DNA from: Gaiellaceae bacterium
GTDB taxonomy: Bacteria > Actinomycetota > Thermoleophilia > Gaiellales > Gaiellaceae
Direction: 5' to 3'
DNA length: 43,807 nucleotides
Assembly (NCBI GenBank): GCA_030446625.1
Contig: JAUJMY010000015.1
Span: 40,675-84,481, forward strand
Numbering within the stretch: the first letter of the stretch is position 1; each line of letters starts with the position of its first letter. Shown here piece by piece: positions 8,252 to 16,786 of this stretch. The translations under genes were made by a program, and so were the position numbers. The notes beneath the pieces were generated by a model, which saw only the letters and a program-made list of their open reading frames with translations, searched no databases and was not told the origin of the DNA.

Positions 8252-9797
8252 GTCGCGTACCCTCCTTCGACATACGAGTGGACATGTAGGTAGCCACGGA
8301 GTAGCTACCGCTACCGGAGTCGCAGCAGCAGTCGTTGATCCGTCCTTCGGCGTCACCTCCTCCTGGACGATGTTCGAAATCCGCGAACGCCTGTTCCTCG
8401 ACCGGACCGCCGTCGTCCGCGTCCTGCCAGCGGCCGATAGGCGATCGCCGCGGCGAGCGCGGCGCGCCTGCCGCACCGCAGCCGCATTCCGGGTCGGTGT
8501 CCTTCGTATAACAAAAGTTAAGCGACTGTACCTGGGCTCGCGCGATTGCGTCAAGCGCTCGGCGTGCGCGCGCGCTGCGGGCTCGCTCGCCGCGAGACGA
8601 GAAGTCTGTGCCAGTAGAAGCGCCGGTGCGGAGGCGGCGCGTGGTGCGGGGCGACAGCCTCCGGTGCTCCGACGTCGCAGATCCGCCGCACATGACGCGG
8701 CGGATGCTGGCGACGGCAGATCGAACAATCCTACCGGTCGCCCGCGCCGCGGAGCGGCGCGGCCTAGACGGACTCGGCGGCGTCCGCGGAAGGCGGTGCC
8801 CCGCACGAGGAGGTGGCGCGTTCCGCAACATCGGCTAACGCTGCGCGCCGCGGCGAGCCACTGCGATCGGCGGCGCGCTGCGTCGCGCGATCTCGGCCGC
8901 CGCTCGTCGCCGATGTAGGGCCCGCGCGCGTAGCGGCGCGTCCGTCGCTTCCGCCCCGCCAGCTCACGCTCGGAGCTACGCGCGCCCTCGCCCGTTCGCG
9001 TTTCCCCGGCCGCCGACTCGGCTGTACGCGCGCTCAAGCCCCGTAGCGTAAACTGTCGTGATTAACTCTTGTTGATCTGGGAACGCGTTAGGAGATACCG
9101 AAGGGGAGTGACACCTGGCACTGGTGCACGAACTGCTCACGGTGGCCGACGAGCAACTACGACGACGTTGGACATTCCCGCAGGCAGTCGGCCGGCGAGC
9201 GGCGAGTTGCACAGCGAGTTCGGCGACAAGGAGCAGGCCGGCCGCTGCGCGAAGGCGTAGTTACCGTATCGTCCCCGCAAGACGCGCGACGAGTGGCACT
9301 TCTGTCGGGACTGCATTCGGCGACGATAGGACGCGCACGCCGCCGCCGGACTTCGCGTATCGGTCGGTTCTCGTGCTGGCCGCGGCCGACGTCGCCTCCG
9401 CCTACTGCTCGCGGCCGCGCGACGCACCGCGTTTAGCTCGTCACACCGGCAATGCCAACGGCGCCGAACATCCGCAGCGCGGCAGACGTAACAAGTCTCG
9501 CCTGCCGCGCACTGGCTCACACGACGCCGACGGCCAGACGGGCCGCCGCTGTGACTTCCGGCTTCCCGCGGAGTTCCTCGCGGCCTCGTACTGGACGCTG
9601 CACGAATCCGCGTTCCATCCCGATCCACCGCGCCAAGAAGGACGCGCAGCCGGTTATCCCGGCTGGTTCGGGAACATCGCGAAGTCGTTCGTACGGTAGC
9701 CGAAGCATGGCGGAGCCGCCGACGCGCTTCGTGAGCGATCCGACCACCGAACCGACGACGCCATAGAAACGTTCGCCCGAGACCCAAGGAGGAACTG
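8252..9797. other. 1.5-kb stretch without a convincing gene
   Basis: Long frames exist on both strands because stop codons are rare at this GC content, but none has the composition of a folded protein. An AT-richer patch at about 8508-8535 (GTATAACAAAAGTTAAGCG) could hold a promoter. A possible small ORF at 9069-9260 is listed separately. The region may be decayed sequence. Confidence 0.45.
9069..9260 (+). CDS. Possible small protein, 63 residues
   Basis: A TTG-initiated ORF (or from a GTG at 9108, directly behind GAAGGGGA) encodes a short polar peptide with the segment LDIPAGSRPASGELHSEFGD. It follows the only AT-rich, promoter-like sequence nearby (TAAACTGTCGTGATTAACTC). No family is recognised, and chance openness at this GC content is a real alternative. 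Confidence 0.25.
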   Translation: MLIWERVRRYRRGVTPGTGARTAHGGRRATTTTLDIPAGSRPASGELHSEFGDKEQAGRCAKA

Positions 9798-10097
9798 ATG
9801 GCGCATGACTCGGCGCTGAAGTGGGCCGAGGAAGACCGCGGCTTACAGACGGGATTCACGACCGAACGAACTTCGGACACCGTGATCGTTAGAGGCGCGT
9901 GCCCGCGCTGCGGCGGCGAGACCGAATGGACGTTCCGCACGGGCGACATGGGCAGCCTCAGCGCCCCCGCCGGCCAAGACGCACGCCCGCAGACGGCAAC
10001 CGTCATCTGCTCGTGTGGAAGCGCACACCCGGACCGGCCCGCCGACTCGGACGAAGACGGCTGCGGCGCGTTCTGGAAGGTGCGATTCGAGCGATGA
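9798..10097 (+). CDS. Small zinc-ribbon protein, 99 residues
   Basis: A small cytosolic protein with two cysteine pairs: CPRC at residues 36-39, then CSC near residue 72 followed by a further Cys in the DEDGCGAFW segment. This pattern suggests one or two structural zinc sites of ribbon type. The ATG start is fixed by a perfect AAGGAGG seven bases upstream. The stop overlaps the ATG of the next gene (ATGA), so the protein is made together with a three-TM membrane protein. I do not recognise the family and no enzymatic motif is visible. Confidence 0.7.
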   Translation: MAHDSALKWAEEDRGLQTGFTTERTSDTVIVRGACPRCGGETEWTFRTGDMGSLSAPAGQDARPQTATVICSCGSAHPDRPADSDEDGCGAFWKVRFER

Positions 10098-10729
10098 GCC
10101 TCGCAGATAAGAAGTGGGCGAAACTAGCCGACGAGCAGCAGTTCAAGCGCGTCGAGAACATTCGGTCGAGCGCCGCCAACTGGCGCACGGGACTGATCGC
10201 GCTGACCGCGCTGCTCGCGACGGTCACGATTCTCAAGGGGCCCGAAAAGGCCAGCGGACTCTCCGACGAAGGCCGCATGCTCGCCGCGCTCCTCCTCGGC
10301 GTCGCGCTCGCGCTCCTGCTGATCGGATCACTCGCGGCCATGCGTGCGGCATTCGGGTATCCGGGCGACGAACACCTCATCACTGGCGAGGCGCTCCGCG
10401 AGTGGACCGCGAACGAAGCGCGAACCGCGAAACGCTGGGTCAAGCGAGCGGTGTGGTCGTTCTTCCTCGCAGTTATCGCGGTGGCCGGCGCCGTCGGCGT
10501 CACCTGGTTCGACGGCGACCTGTTTCCCGCCGACCCAGCTGGCGTAGTCGTCGTCGAACGTCACTCGACTGACGACAGCGGAGAGACGATCGTCGTCTGC
10601 GGGGAACTTCGCCGGATCACATCAACGTCGCTGATTCTGCAGGTCGCCCGCCCGACCGGCGAGCGAAGCGAACCGATACCGCTCGACGAAGTCGCGGGCG
10701 TTGCGATTGAGTCCGAGTGTCCCGAGTGA
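10094..10729 (+). CDS. Three-TM membrane protein, unknown function
   Basis: A 211-residue integral membrane protein. An N-terminal amphipathic charged segment (KKWAKLADEQQFKRVENIRS) precedes TM1 at about 30-48; TM2 is at about 62-84 and TM3 at about 117-137, with a charged loop between TM2 and TM3 and a C-terminal extramembrane domain of about 70 residues with a beta pattern. It is coupled by a four-base overlap to the preceding zinc-ribbon gene. Small multi-TM proteins paired with a soluble sensor-like partner occur as membrane effectors in bacterial defence, but nothing here proves that role. A transport or stress role is equally open. Confidence 0.65.
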   Translation: MSLADKKWAKLADEQQFKRVENIRSSAANWRTGLIALTALLATVTILKGPEKASGLSDEGRMLAALLLGVALALLLIGSLAAMRAAFGYPGDEHLITGEALREWTANEARTAKRWVKRAVWSFFLAVIAVAGAVGVTWFDGDLFPADPAGVVVVERHSTDDSGETIVVCGELRRITSTSLILQVARPTGERSEPIPLDEVAGVAIESECPE

Positions 10730-10739
10730 TCCACCCTCG

Positions 10740-11084
10740 GGCGGGCTAGTGGGTAACCGGTCGACCGGAATCGAACAGTCCGAGCCGCCGCGACGACCGC
10801 TGCGGCCAGCATCGCGCTACTGCGTCTATTGTAGGCGTAGAGGAGCCCGCCGAGGTCCTCGACGGCGAGCATCGCCCGCTGCAGAACCAGCAGGCCGAGT
10901 CCGCTGCGCCGCGACTCGGCGTCTCCAGCCGGCCGTCGTACATCTCCCAGGCCCGCTCAATCGCGCCGCGGCGCAGCGTGCCGTTCGCCGGCACCGTCCG
11001 GAGGTGGACGTACAACGCGGCGCCGACCTTCTCCTCGACGTAGGCCGGGTCGGCGTCCCGGACCTCGATCTTCGACTCACGCAT
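10740..11084 (-). pseudogene. Frameshifted small gene, unknown family
   Basis: From the ATG at 11084 the protein reads sensibly for about 55 residues (ADPAYVEEKVGAALYVHLRT, RRGAIERAWEMYDGRLE). At about 10922 the protein-like frame changes: the following sequence reads SGLGLLVLQRAMLAVEDLGG followed by LLYAYN in another frame. One missing G in the CTGGAG-ACGCC stretch would explain it. The C-terminus runs into the converging three-TM gene and cannot be fixed. It lies 35 bp after the DUF2188 gene on the same strand. Function unknown. Confidence 0.4.
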
Positions 11085-11119
11085 GTGCCGCCTATCGGCG
11101 CGGCGACCGCGCGCGTCGG

Positions 11120-11362
11120 CTAGTGCTCCTTGTCCTTCGGCGGGTTGGGATCGCGTGCCGGCGCGATCGTGTCCTTGCTGCGGATGCGGCCGTCCATCCC
11201 GTGGGTGACGCGCTCGCCGCCGCCGACGTTCTGGAGGATCTCGGCAGCGCGGCGGTCGGCCTCACGCTGCGTATCGTGGCGGGAGCTCGCGCGCTCGGCG
11301 CCGGGCTTGCGGACGACCCAGTCATCTCCGTCACGGACGACGTGACGCTGTTCTTTGCTCAT
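11120..11362 (-). CDS. DUF2188-family small protein
   Basis: An 80-residue protein with the layout of DUF2188: HVV near the start, a conserved WVVRKPGAERASS segment (16-27), a DTQREADRRAAEIL helix (30-43) and a HGMDGRIRSKDT segment (54-65). The domain is a small alpha/beta fold found widely in bacteria, mostly uncharacterised. The ATG at 11362 has AAGGAGA seven bases upstream; the frame is open upstream only because it runs through the frameshifted methyltransferase. The C-terminus is Pro/Lys rich. Confidence 0.85.
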   Translation of the reverse strand: MSKEQRHVVRDGDDWVVRKPGAERASSRHDTQREADRRAAEILQNVGGGERVTHGMDGRIRSKDTIAPARDPNPPKDKEH

Positions 11363-12265
11363 CGCGTTCTCCTTCGTAGTCTGGGCTCTGCGAACGTACG
11401 TTCCCATAGTAGCGGCGCGCACGGACGGAAGCGCCGAGCGGTGCCGCCCTGCTTCGCGCGAGCGGTTGCGGCGGAGCACCGGTTCGCCGCCATGCGACGG
11501 CGACAACCAGTGCGCGCGCTCGCGCAGGCGCGGTCTTCGGGGTAGCCCGACTCGAGCAGTTCCCTCGCCGCGAGCTCCCACGAAAGATCGGCGCGCGGCT
11601 CTCCGATCTTCCGCGCGACGACGCTGACGCCGAGGTTCACCCGGTGCTTGTGCATCCCCGCCGTCGTCCACTCCGTCCCGAGCGGCACGATCACACCCGG
11701 CAGTCCTTCGTCGCAGCGCAGGATCTCGAAGCCCGTCTCGGCGTTCAGCAGGACGCGGAACGACGAAGCGGAGAAGCGCCAGAAATCCCACGGCAGCGCG
11801 TGTGGCGGCCAGGTCGGAGGTGGAGAAGAGGAGCCCGCCGTCGTTCATCACCCGGTTGATCTCCAGCAGCGCCTTCCACGGCAGCGCGAGGTGCTCGAGG
11901 ACCGAGATCGCGTAGACGACGTCGAACCTCTCGTCGAGCAGCCGCGAGAGTTCGTGGACGTCGCCGACGACGTCCACGTTCCTCCCAGGATTGAAGTCGA
12001 CGCCCGCATAGCTCTCGTAGCCGGCAAACCGCGGATCGATCTCGGCATCCTTCGAGCCGAGCTCGAGGATCCGGGACCGCTCGAGCTCGTTCGCAAGCGC
12101 GATGAAGTACTCGAGGTTCTGGTGGTACGGGTCGTGAGTCGTATCCGTCCGGGCCGCGCGGCTCAGGATGCCGATCAGGTCGAGCGTGAGCGAGCGGCGC
12201 GCGCGGCGTGCGGCGGCCACACCCTCGCCACGCAGCAGTTCTCGCGCGCGATCGATCCTGCTCAC
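11359..12265 (-). pseudogene. Frameshifted class I SAM-dependent methyltransferase
   Basis: From a GTG at 12265 the frame encodes a Rossmann-type methyltransferase: motif I region RILELGSKDAEIDPRF, then SYAGVDFNPG, motif II-like FDVVYAISVLEHL and DGGLLFSTSDLAAT. At about 11805 the similarity moves to the neighbouring frame, which reads PHALPWDFWRFSASSFRVLL, GFEILRCDEGLPGVIVPLG and HKHRVNLGVSVVARKI, the usual continuation of this family. It is coding-like until about 11535 and ends at 11359. A single indel in the GCCGCCACACG stretch breaks the gene. If this is a sequencing error the enzyme is intact and about 300 residues long; its substrate cannot be told. Confidence 0.65.
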
Positions 12266-12294
12266 ACGCGATGATCGCAGCGCCGCGCGCTCGC

Positions 12295-14175
12295 CTAGCA
12301 CGTCTGCGGTGCAGCATCGGCGACAGCCGAACCGGGAGCGCAGCGATCCGACATCGCAGCCGGTTGCGACAGGTCGAGGGCGGCCGGCGCTTGCCCTGCT
12401 GTAGCCGCGGTCTCGAGTTGAGCTGCGTCTGCCGGCAGCGCAGAGACGTTGTCTGCGCTCCAGCCCTCGGGCGGCGCGACGTAGATGTGCACCGCGAGCG
12501 GCGCGAAGCTGTCCCGGAACGCGTCCTCGGCCGCGAGGAGCTCGCGTTGCTCATCGTAGACGGCGAGCTCCCGCGCTCCGACGCCGGGCACGCGCAGTGT
12601 CGCCTCGACCGGCGCGGTGCTCGAGTTGACGGCGATCACGTAGAGCGCCCCGCCGAGCTCGCGCGCCGAGACCTTGACGGCAGGCGAGTCGCTCGGCGCC
12701 TCGCGCGGCTCGCCGAGCAGCGCCGGGGCGAGCTCTTCGATCTGGCGATTCGTGCGCGCAATCTCGGCGCCCACCTCCGGCGACCAGTTGTTCGGGAAGT
12801 AGCCGATCCCATCAGCCCCGCCCGCGATCGCGAGCCAGGTCTCGGCGCGCACGGTTGCGGGTGTCGGGCGCAGGTGCCGCTCGCCGCCGCAGACCTCCAT
12901 CGGCTCGACCTCGATCCACTGGTACGTCGGCCTACCTTGCGAGAGCTCGTGCAGCTCGCGCTGGGAGTCGTAGACGTCCGCGAAGCGATCGTTTCGGCAC
13001 CAGATCTGAAGCGGGTAGAGGTCGAAGCCGACGACGTCGGGCAGCGTTGCGAGCGAGGGGTAGATGCCGCGGCCCTGGGGCAGCGGCTCGGCGCGGCTGT
13101 AGAAGTGGTTCGTGAGCGTGAGGAAGTCGAGCAGGCCCTGCGGCGGCTCGGGCGCGAGCGCGCGCAACTCGGGCGGCGAGAGCGTCGCCGGCAGGCGCTC
13201 GTCCCATTCGTCCGGGTGATGCCAGCCGAGCAGGCCGCGCCCTTCGGTCGCGCCGTTCGCGACGACGGCGAACGCCTGCCCCGCGAGCGCGTCGAGCAGG
13301 CGCGCATCCGCGCCGCAGCCGTTCCCCATGAAGAGGTTGATCCCCTCTGCGAGCTTCGGCCAGAGCTCCTGCGCGCACTGGCGCCAGAGGACGAGCGGGA
13401 AGAACGGCTCCCCGTCGCGAAGGATCGTGTCGCCCTCGACGCTGGCGAGCGTCCGCTCGGGAAGCCCCGGCGTCTGAAGTCGGAGCGCGACCGTCTCGAT
13501 CCGGCCCCAGGCATCGACCGCGCGCAGCCAGACGTGGTAGGAGGTCGCGAAGTCGAGCCCCGAGAAGAGCGTCTCGTGCTCGAGCGCGGGCGGCGCCGCG
13601 GCGGTAAACACGGTCGGGGCTGAGGCGAATCCGCGACCGCCCTGCGTCGCGGCCGGCAGACTCGTCCGCCAGGAGATGCGCGCGCTCGCCGAGGAGAGGG
13701 CGTCGATCCGGACGTCGCTGATCTCGAGCGGACCTGGAGGCGGCGGAACCGGCTGTTTCGGCTCGCCTCGTCCCGCACCTGGTTCGGGTTCGGGCTGCGA
13801 AGCTGCGGTGTCCGCGGGCAGCGCGGCCGCCATCGGCGCGGGCGGAGCAGGCAGCGCAGCCGGCGCGGACGCGACAGCCGGACTCTCCGCCGCGCGCACA
13901 GAGACCGTGTCCGCGAGGCTGAGCATGCTCGACCCGACGCCGGAGCCACCCCGCTGCCGCGCGTCGAGCTCGGGCAGCGTCGGTGCAGCACGCGGGGTCG
14001 CCTTCGGCTCGAGAGTCGGCCGCAGCGGGGCGCTGCTCGCCCCGCTGCCGCGAAGCGCTTCCGAAGCGACCGGCGGCGGGCGCGTGAGCGCGACAGTCAG
14101 CACGGCGAGCGCAACTCCGACGACAGCCGCGCCGCGGGTCGTCGCCGCTCGCTCGAGCGCGAAAGCGTCGAGCAC
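12295..14175 (-). CDS. Exported glycosidase-like protein with fibronectin-type domain
   Basis: A 626-residue protein. A hydrophobic segment at about 15-31 acts as signal or membrane anchor, followed by about 110 residues rich in Ala and Pro (cell-wall spacer type). Residues about 148-235 look like a fibronectin type III or purple-acid-phosphatase-like N-terminal domain (ISDVRIDALSSASARISWRT, then YHVWLRAVDAWG). Residues about 240-500 resemble the TIM barrel of clan A glycoside hydrolases (DGEPFFPLVLWRQCAQ, LLGWHHPDEWDE, VVGFDLYPLQIW, TYQWIEVEPMEVCGG, ADGIGYFPNNWS), with a small C-terminal beta domain. Substrate and catalytic acids are not assigned. The GTG start is uncertain because the frame is open upstream to 14404. 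Confidence 0.65.
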   Translation of the reverse strand: MLDAFALERAATTRGAAVVGVALAVLTVALTRPPPVASEALRGSGASSAPLRPTLEPKATPRAAPTLPELDARQRGGSGVGSSMLSLADTVSVRAAESPAVASAPAALPAPPAPMAAALPADTAASQPEPEPGAGRGEPKQPVPPPPGPLEISDVRIDALSSASARISWRTSLPAATQGGRGFASAPTVFTAAAPPALEHETLFSGLDFATSYHVWLRAVDAWGRIETVALRLQTPGLPERTLASVEGDTILRDGEPFFPLVLWRQCAQELWPKLAEGINLFMGNGCGADARLLDALAGQAFAVVANGATEGRGLLGWHHPDEWDERLPATLSPPELRALAPEPPQGLLDFLTLTNHFYSRAEPLPQGRGIYPSLATLPDVVGFDLYPLQIWCRNDRFADVYDSQRELHELSQGRPTYQWIEVEPMEVCGGERHLRPTPATVRAETWLAIAGGADGIGYFPNNWSPEVGAEIARTNRQIEELAPALLGEPREAPSDSPAVKVSARELGGALYVIAVNSSTAPVEATLRVPGVGARELAVYDEQRELLAAEDAFRDSFAPLAVHIYVAPPEGWSADNVSALPADAAQLETAATAGQAPAALDLSQPAAMSDRCAPGSAVADAAPQTC

Positions 14176-14403
14176 GGCAGCGGCGACGATGCCGCCGCGC
14201 CTGAGCCGTCGCCTCGCGGCGACGAGAGCAGCCAGCGGGAGCGCGGACAGTAAGCCGGCTGCCGCCGCGCTCTCCCACCGCGACGGACGCTCCTGCTCCT
14301 CGACCCGCTTCAGCTCCGTGGGCGTCGTGGCGGAGAGCCTCTTGTGCTTTAGGTTGCTTCGTGCTGGGCGGCGCCGGTCGGGCAGCTTGCTTCGGTGCCG
14401 GAG

Positions 14404-15541
14404 TCAACGCAGCGCCGACCTCCGGGACCGAGCAGCCTTGCTCCCGCGCACGCCGATCGTGAACCAGCTCGAGCGCAACCCGAGCGCGCGCGCGAAGCGG
14501 TCGCCTGCGATCCGGTACGAGCCTGCCGCCGTTGCCAGCTTCACGAACGCAACCCGGCCCGAGTCGTTCGGGACTGCGCGGGCACTCGGATAGCGAGGAG
14601 GCCGAAGCGTGCCCCGAGCGCCGACGCCGACAGAAGGTGCGGGCCTCAGCGGTGGTGCGGCGAGCGCGCATCGAACGGGTCGGCGACCGAGACGAGGTAA
14701 GGCCTCGCGTTGCTTCCCGCCCAGGCATCGCCGATCGCCGCCGTGCGCCCGCCCGAGGTCGAGCTGAAGTAGGTCGTCGCGACGCCGCCTTGCCAGCTCA
14801 GCACTTCGCCAGCGGTCGAGGCGACCGCGCGATCCGTTGCTTCGTGCTCCGCGCGGATTCCGCCGTAGACCTGGCTGCGGGTGTCGGCATAGAGGTCGAA
14901 GCTCGAGTGCGGCTTCATCGTCGCGAGCGCGTATGAGCGAGCGGCGACGGCCTGCGCCCGCAGCGCTTCTGATGCCAGCTCGCCGGGCATCTCGCGCGGA
15001 ACGACGCCGCGCAGGTAGCTCTCGAGTGGGACGTCGTTCACGACGTAGAGGCCGCTTCCGCTGCGGCCGATCACGAGCGAACCGCGGTACGGCAGGCCGT
15101 CGAGCGTGAGCGGCGCGCTCGACGCGTCGAACCGCACCGGCGAGCGAAGCCGCATCCGTACACGGCCAACTCCAAGCGTCAGTCCCGGCCCGAGGAGGTA
15201 CTGCCCCGCCGGAAGCGTCCGCGACCGAGCTGAAGCGTCACCGACGCGAAACGATGAGTCTGAGCCGACGGACATCCCGCGATGTCCGCCAAGCAGGACA
15301 CGCACACGCAGCGGGGCACGCGCGCGAGCGCGTCCGCGGGTAATAGTAACTCAGGATCTCCCGGTACGAGTAACCTCGAGCCGCAAAGCCCGCTGCTCCG
15401 TATTGGCTCATACCGACGCCGTGGCCCCAGCCACGACCGTGGATGACGAAGTCGCCGGATGCGCCCGGACGCGCCGACGCAGGTCAACCAATCGTGGCCA
15501 CTGCGGACAGGACGCCGAAGATCGCTGTCCATCTAACGAGC
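14404..15541 (-). pseudogene. Broken SpoIID/LytB-domain cell-wall protein
   Basis: Pieces in several frames join into one SpoIID/LytB protein, a family of secreted peptidoglycan lytic factors. A signal-peptide-like segment (RWTAIFGVLSAVATIG, at about 15540-15487) is followed by an in-frame TGA at 15484-15486, then [20 protein letters not shown] and [13 protein letters not shown] frameshift in a GC-alternating run near 15320 leads to the main frame with LESYLRGVVPREMPGELASE, ALRAQAVAARSYAL and TTYFSSTSGGRT. A TGA at 14646 stands where the family has Trp (SPHHR-W-GP), and a further shift leads to VPNDSGRVAFVKLATAAGSY and ALGLRSSWFTIG, ending at 14404. Four lesions make it a pseudogene unless the sequence is wrong. 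Confidence 0.7.
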
Positions 15542-15749
15542 CTCGGTGGTGCGCGAAGCGCCAATCGACGTGCGACGGCACTAACTACTCGGCGGCAGCT
15601 TGAGCTATATAGCACGCGCGTGTATCGCGTCATGTTCGCGCCGTTCCTGCGGCGTACAACCCGACCACGATTTCGACCCGGCTCGCGGACAAGTGCTCCC
15701 TAAGGCTTAGCCTTCTGGCGCCGGAACACGCGCGCGGTAGTGCATCCAC

Positions 15750-15941
15750 TTAATCGCTCGACTTACGGAGCTGTTTTGTCCGATTCGAAGAAGTCAGACG
15801 CTCGCTTGTCTTCCGGCGAGAACATTCCCACGAGTCGTTTTGACGAACTCCTTCAAGAATTCGGGCGTCTACACCGCGGGAGCCGAACACGTCGCTGATG
15901 AACTCACTTGTTTCTTCAGTCGGATTCGGAGCGACAATCAT
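15750..15941 (-). CDS. Possible small ORF or immunity-like remnant
   Basis: A frame from the ATG at 15941 encodes 63 residues beginning MIVAPNPTEETSEFISDVFG, with sensible content for about 40 residues. Upstream codons (RFFANDEV) also look protein-like, so the N-terminus may be longer or lost. It is downstream of the Rhs toxin/immunity pair on the same strand, where displaced toxin or immunity fragments often collect; that origin is only a suggestion. Confidence 0.25.
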   Translation of the reverse strand: MIVAPNPTEETSEFISDVFGSRGVDARILEGVRQNDSWECSRRKTSERLTSSNRTKQLRKSSD

Positions 15942-16039
15942 GAGCACCTCGTCGTTCGCGAAGAACCGCGTCGGATGTTCGGGCGAGTGCCACGCTGCGA
16001 GCGGCAGCGCGCCTCGGCACCGAGGCTTTGATCCGCCGC

Positions 16040-16263
16040 GGCGCGGGGGGGGCGCCGTGTCGCGCGAGATCCCGCGCACACAGCGCCGGCCGCTCGAGTG
16101 CTCGCTCGAGGCGCTGCCGCGTGGGCAGAGCGAGCAGGCGATCAGCGATGCCAACTGCGAGCACGGCTATCGCGTCCGCGCGATCGCGCGCGTCCTCGGC
16201 GGCCACTACTCGACCGTCAGCCGGCGGCTGAAGGCGCAGGAGGCGCGGACACGCCCCGATTGA
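16040..16263 (+). pseudogene. 3' remnant of a REP-associated tyrosine (Y1) transposase
   Basis: The segment CEHGYRVRAIARVLGGHYST followed by VSRRLKAQE is the C-terminal helix-turn-helix that REP-associated IS200-like transposases carry after the HUH catalytic domain. The segment before it (LEALPRGQSEQAISDAN) also fits the linker. The HUH motif and catalytic Tyr are absent, so only the tail remains. No terminal repeats were found. Confidence 0.5.
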
Positions 16264-16444
16264 GCCTGTGGCGTTGCGAGACCTGACCCCCACCCCCTCA
16301 TGACCACCCCAGCCTCGTGGATGATCGCCTCAGGCATTTCTCACGCGTCATTACGCGCGTGGGCCGCGCGACCCGACGGCGTTTCACGCCGGCTTCGCGC
16401 GCGACGAAAACTTTTGCTCTGGTCGCCGCACGCACCGTTCGCGG

Positions 16445-16786
16445 CTACGGCGTGTCTTCAGGCGATGCGTCGGCGACGTCGCGAGACGCGCGTGACAGCG
16501 ACTCGACGACAAACGCAAGCCAGTCGCGGTATGAACCCTCGGCAGCGGCGGGATCGTACTGGAGGCCGAGTCTGAGCAACCTGCTCTCGGCCTCGGCCTC
16601 GTCGTCCGACTCAGCAAGAATCGCCGCTGCGGCGTCCCGCGCCTCCGCAGCGTAGGCCGCATCGAAATCATCGACGAACTGCGCTATCACCGCGGCGGAA
16701 TTAGGCCCAATGTAGTCCCAATCTTGGTCGAAGTACGCTGTCACCAGCATTTCGAATGCCGGCAGACGCGTATGTTCAGATGACAT
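16445..16786 (-). CDS. CDI-type immunity protein, cognate to the Rhs toxin
   Basis: A 113-residue acidic protein. It opens with LPAFEMLVTAYFDQDWDYIG (residues 8-27), the signature of the contact-dependent-inhibition immunity family that pairs with RNase A-like CdiA-CT toxins, followed by helices rich in Ala, Asp and Glu. It should bind and block the toxin domain of the preceding protein in the cytosol. The ATG at 16786 lies 11 bp inside the 3' end of the rhs gene, so the pair is translationally coupled, as expected for a toxin/immunity pair. The frame is open further upstream, but only inside rhs, so this start is firm. Confidence 0.85.
   Translation of the reverse strand: MSSEHTRLPAFEMLVTAYFDQDWDYIGPNSAAVIAQFVDDFDAAYAAEARDAAAAILAESDDEAEAESRLLRLGLQYDPAAAEGSYRDWLAFVVESLSRASRDVADASPEDTP

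Noticed and set aside
12208..13623. 471-residue plus-strand ORF opposite the glycosidase-like gene
   Set aside because: Antisense openness at high GC; composition is Arg/Val/Leu-rich without motif, while the minus strand reads as a folded secreted protein.
14646..15486. TGA possibly read as Trp (genetic-code change or recoding)
   Set aside because: Two TGA codons fit a Trp-like reading in SpoIID, but many intact genes here end at TGA (for example rhs, dndC, dndE and the GHKL gene), and the same gene also has frameshifts, so decay or sequence error is simpler.
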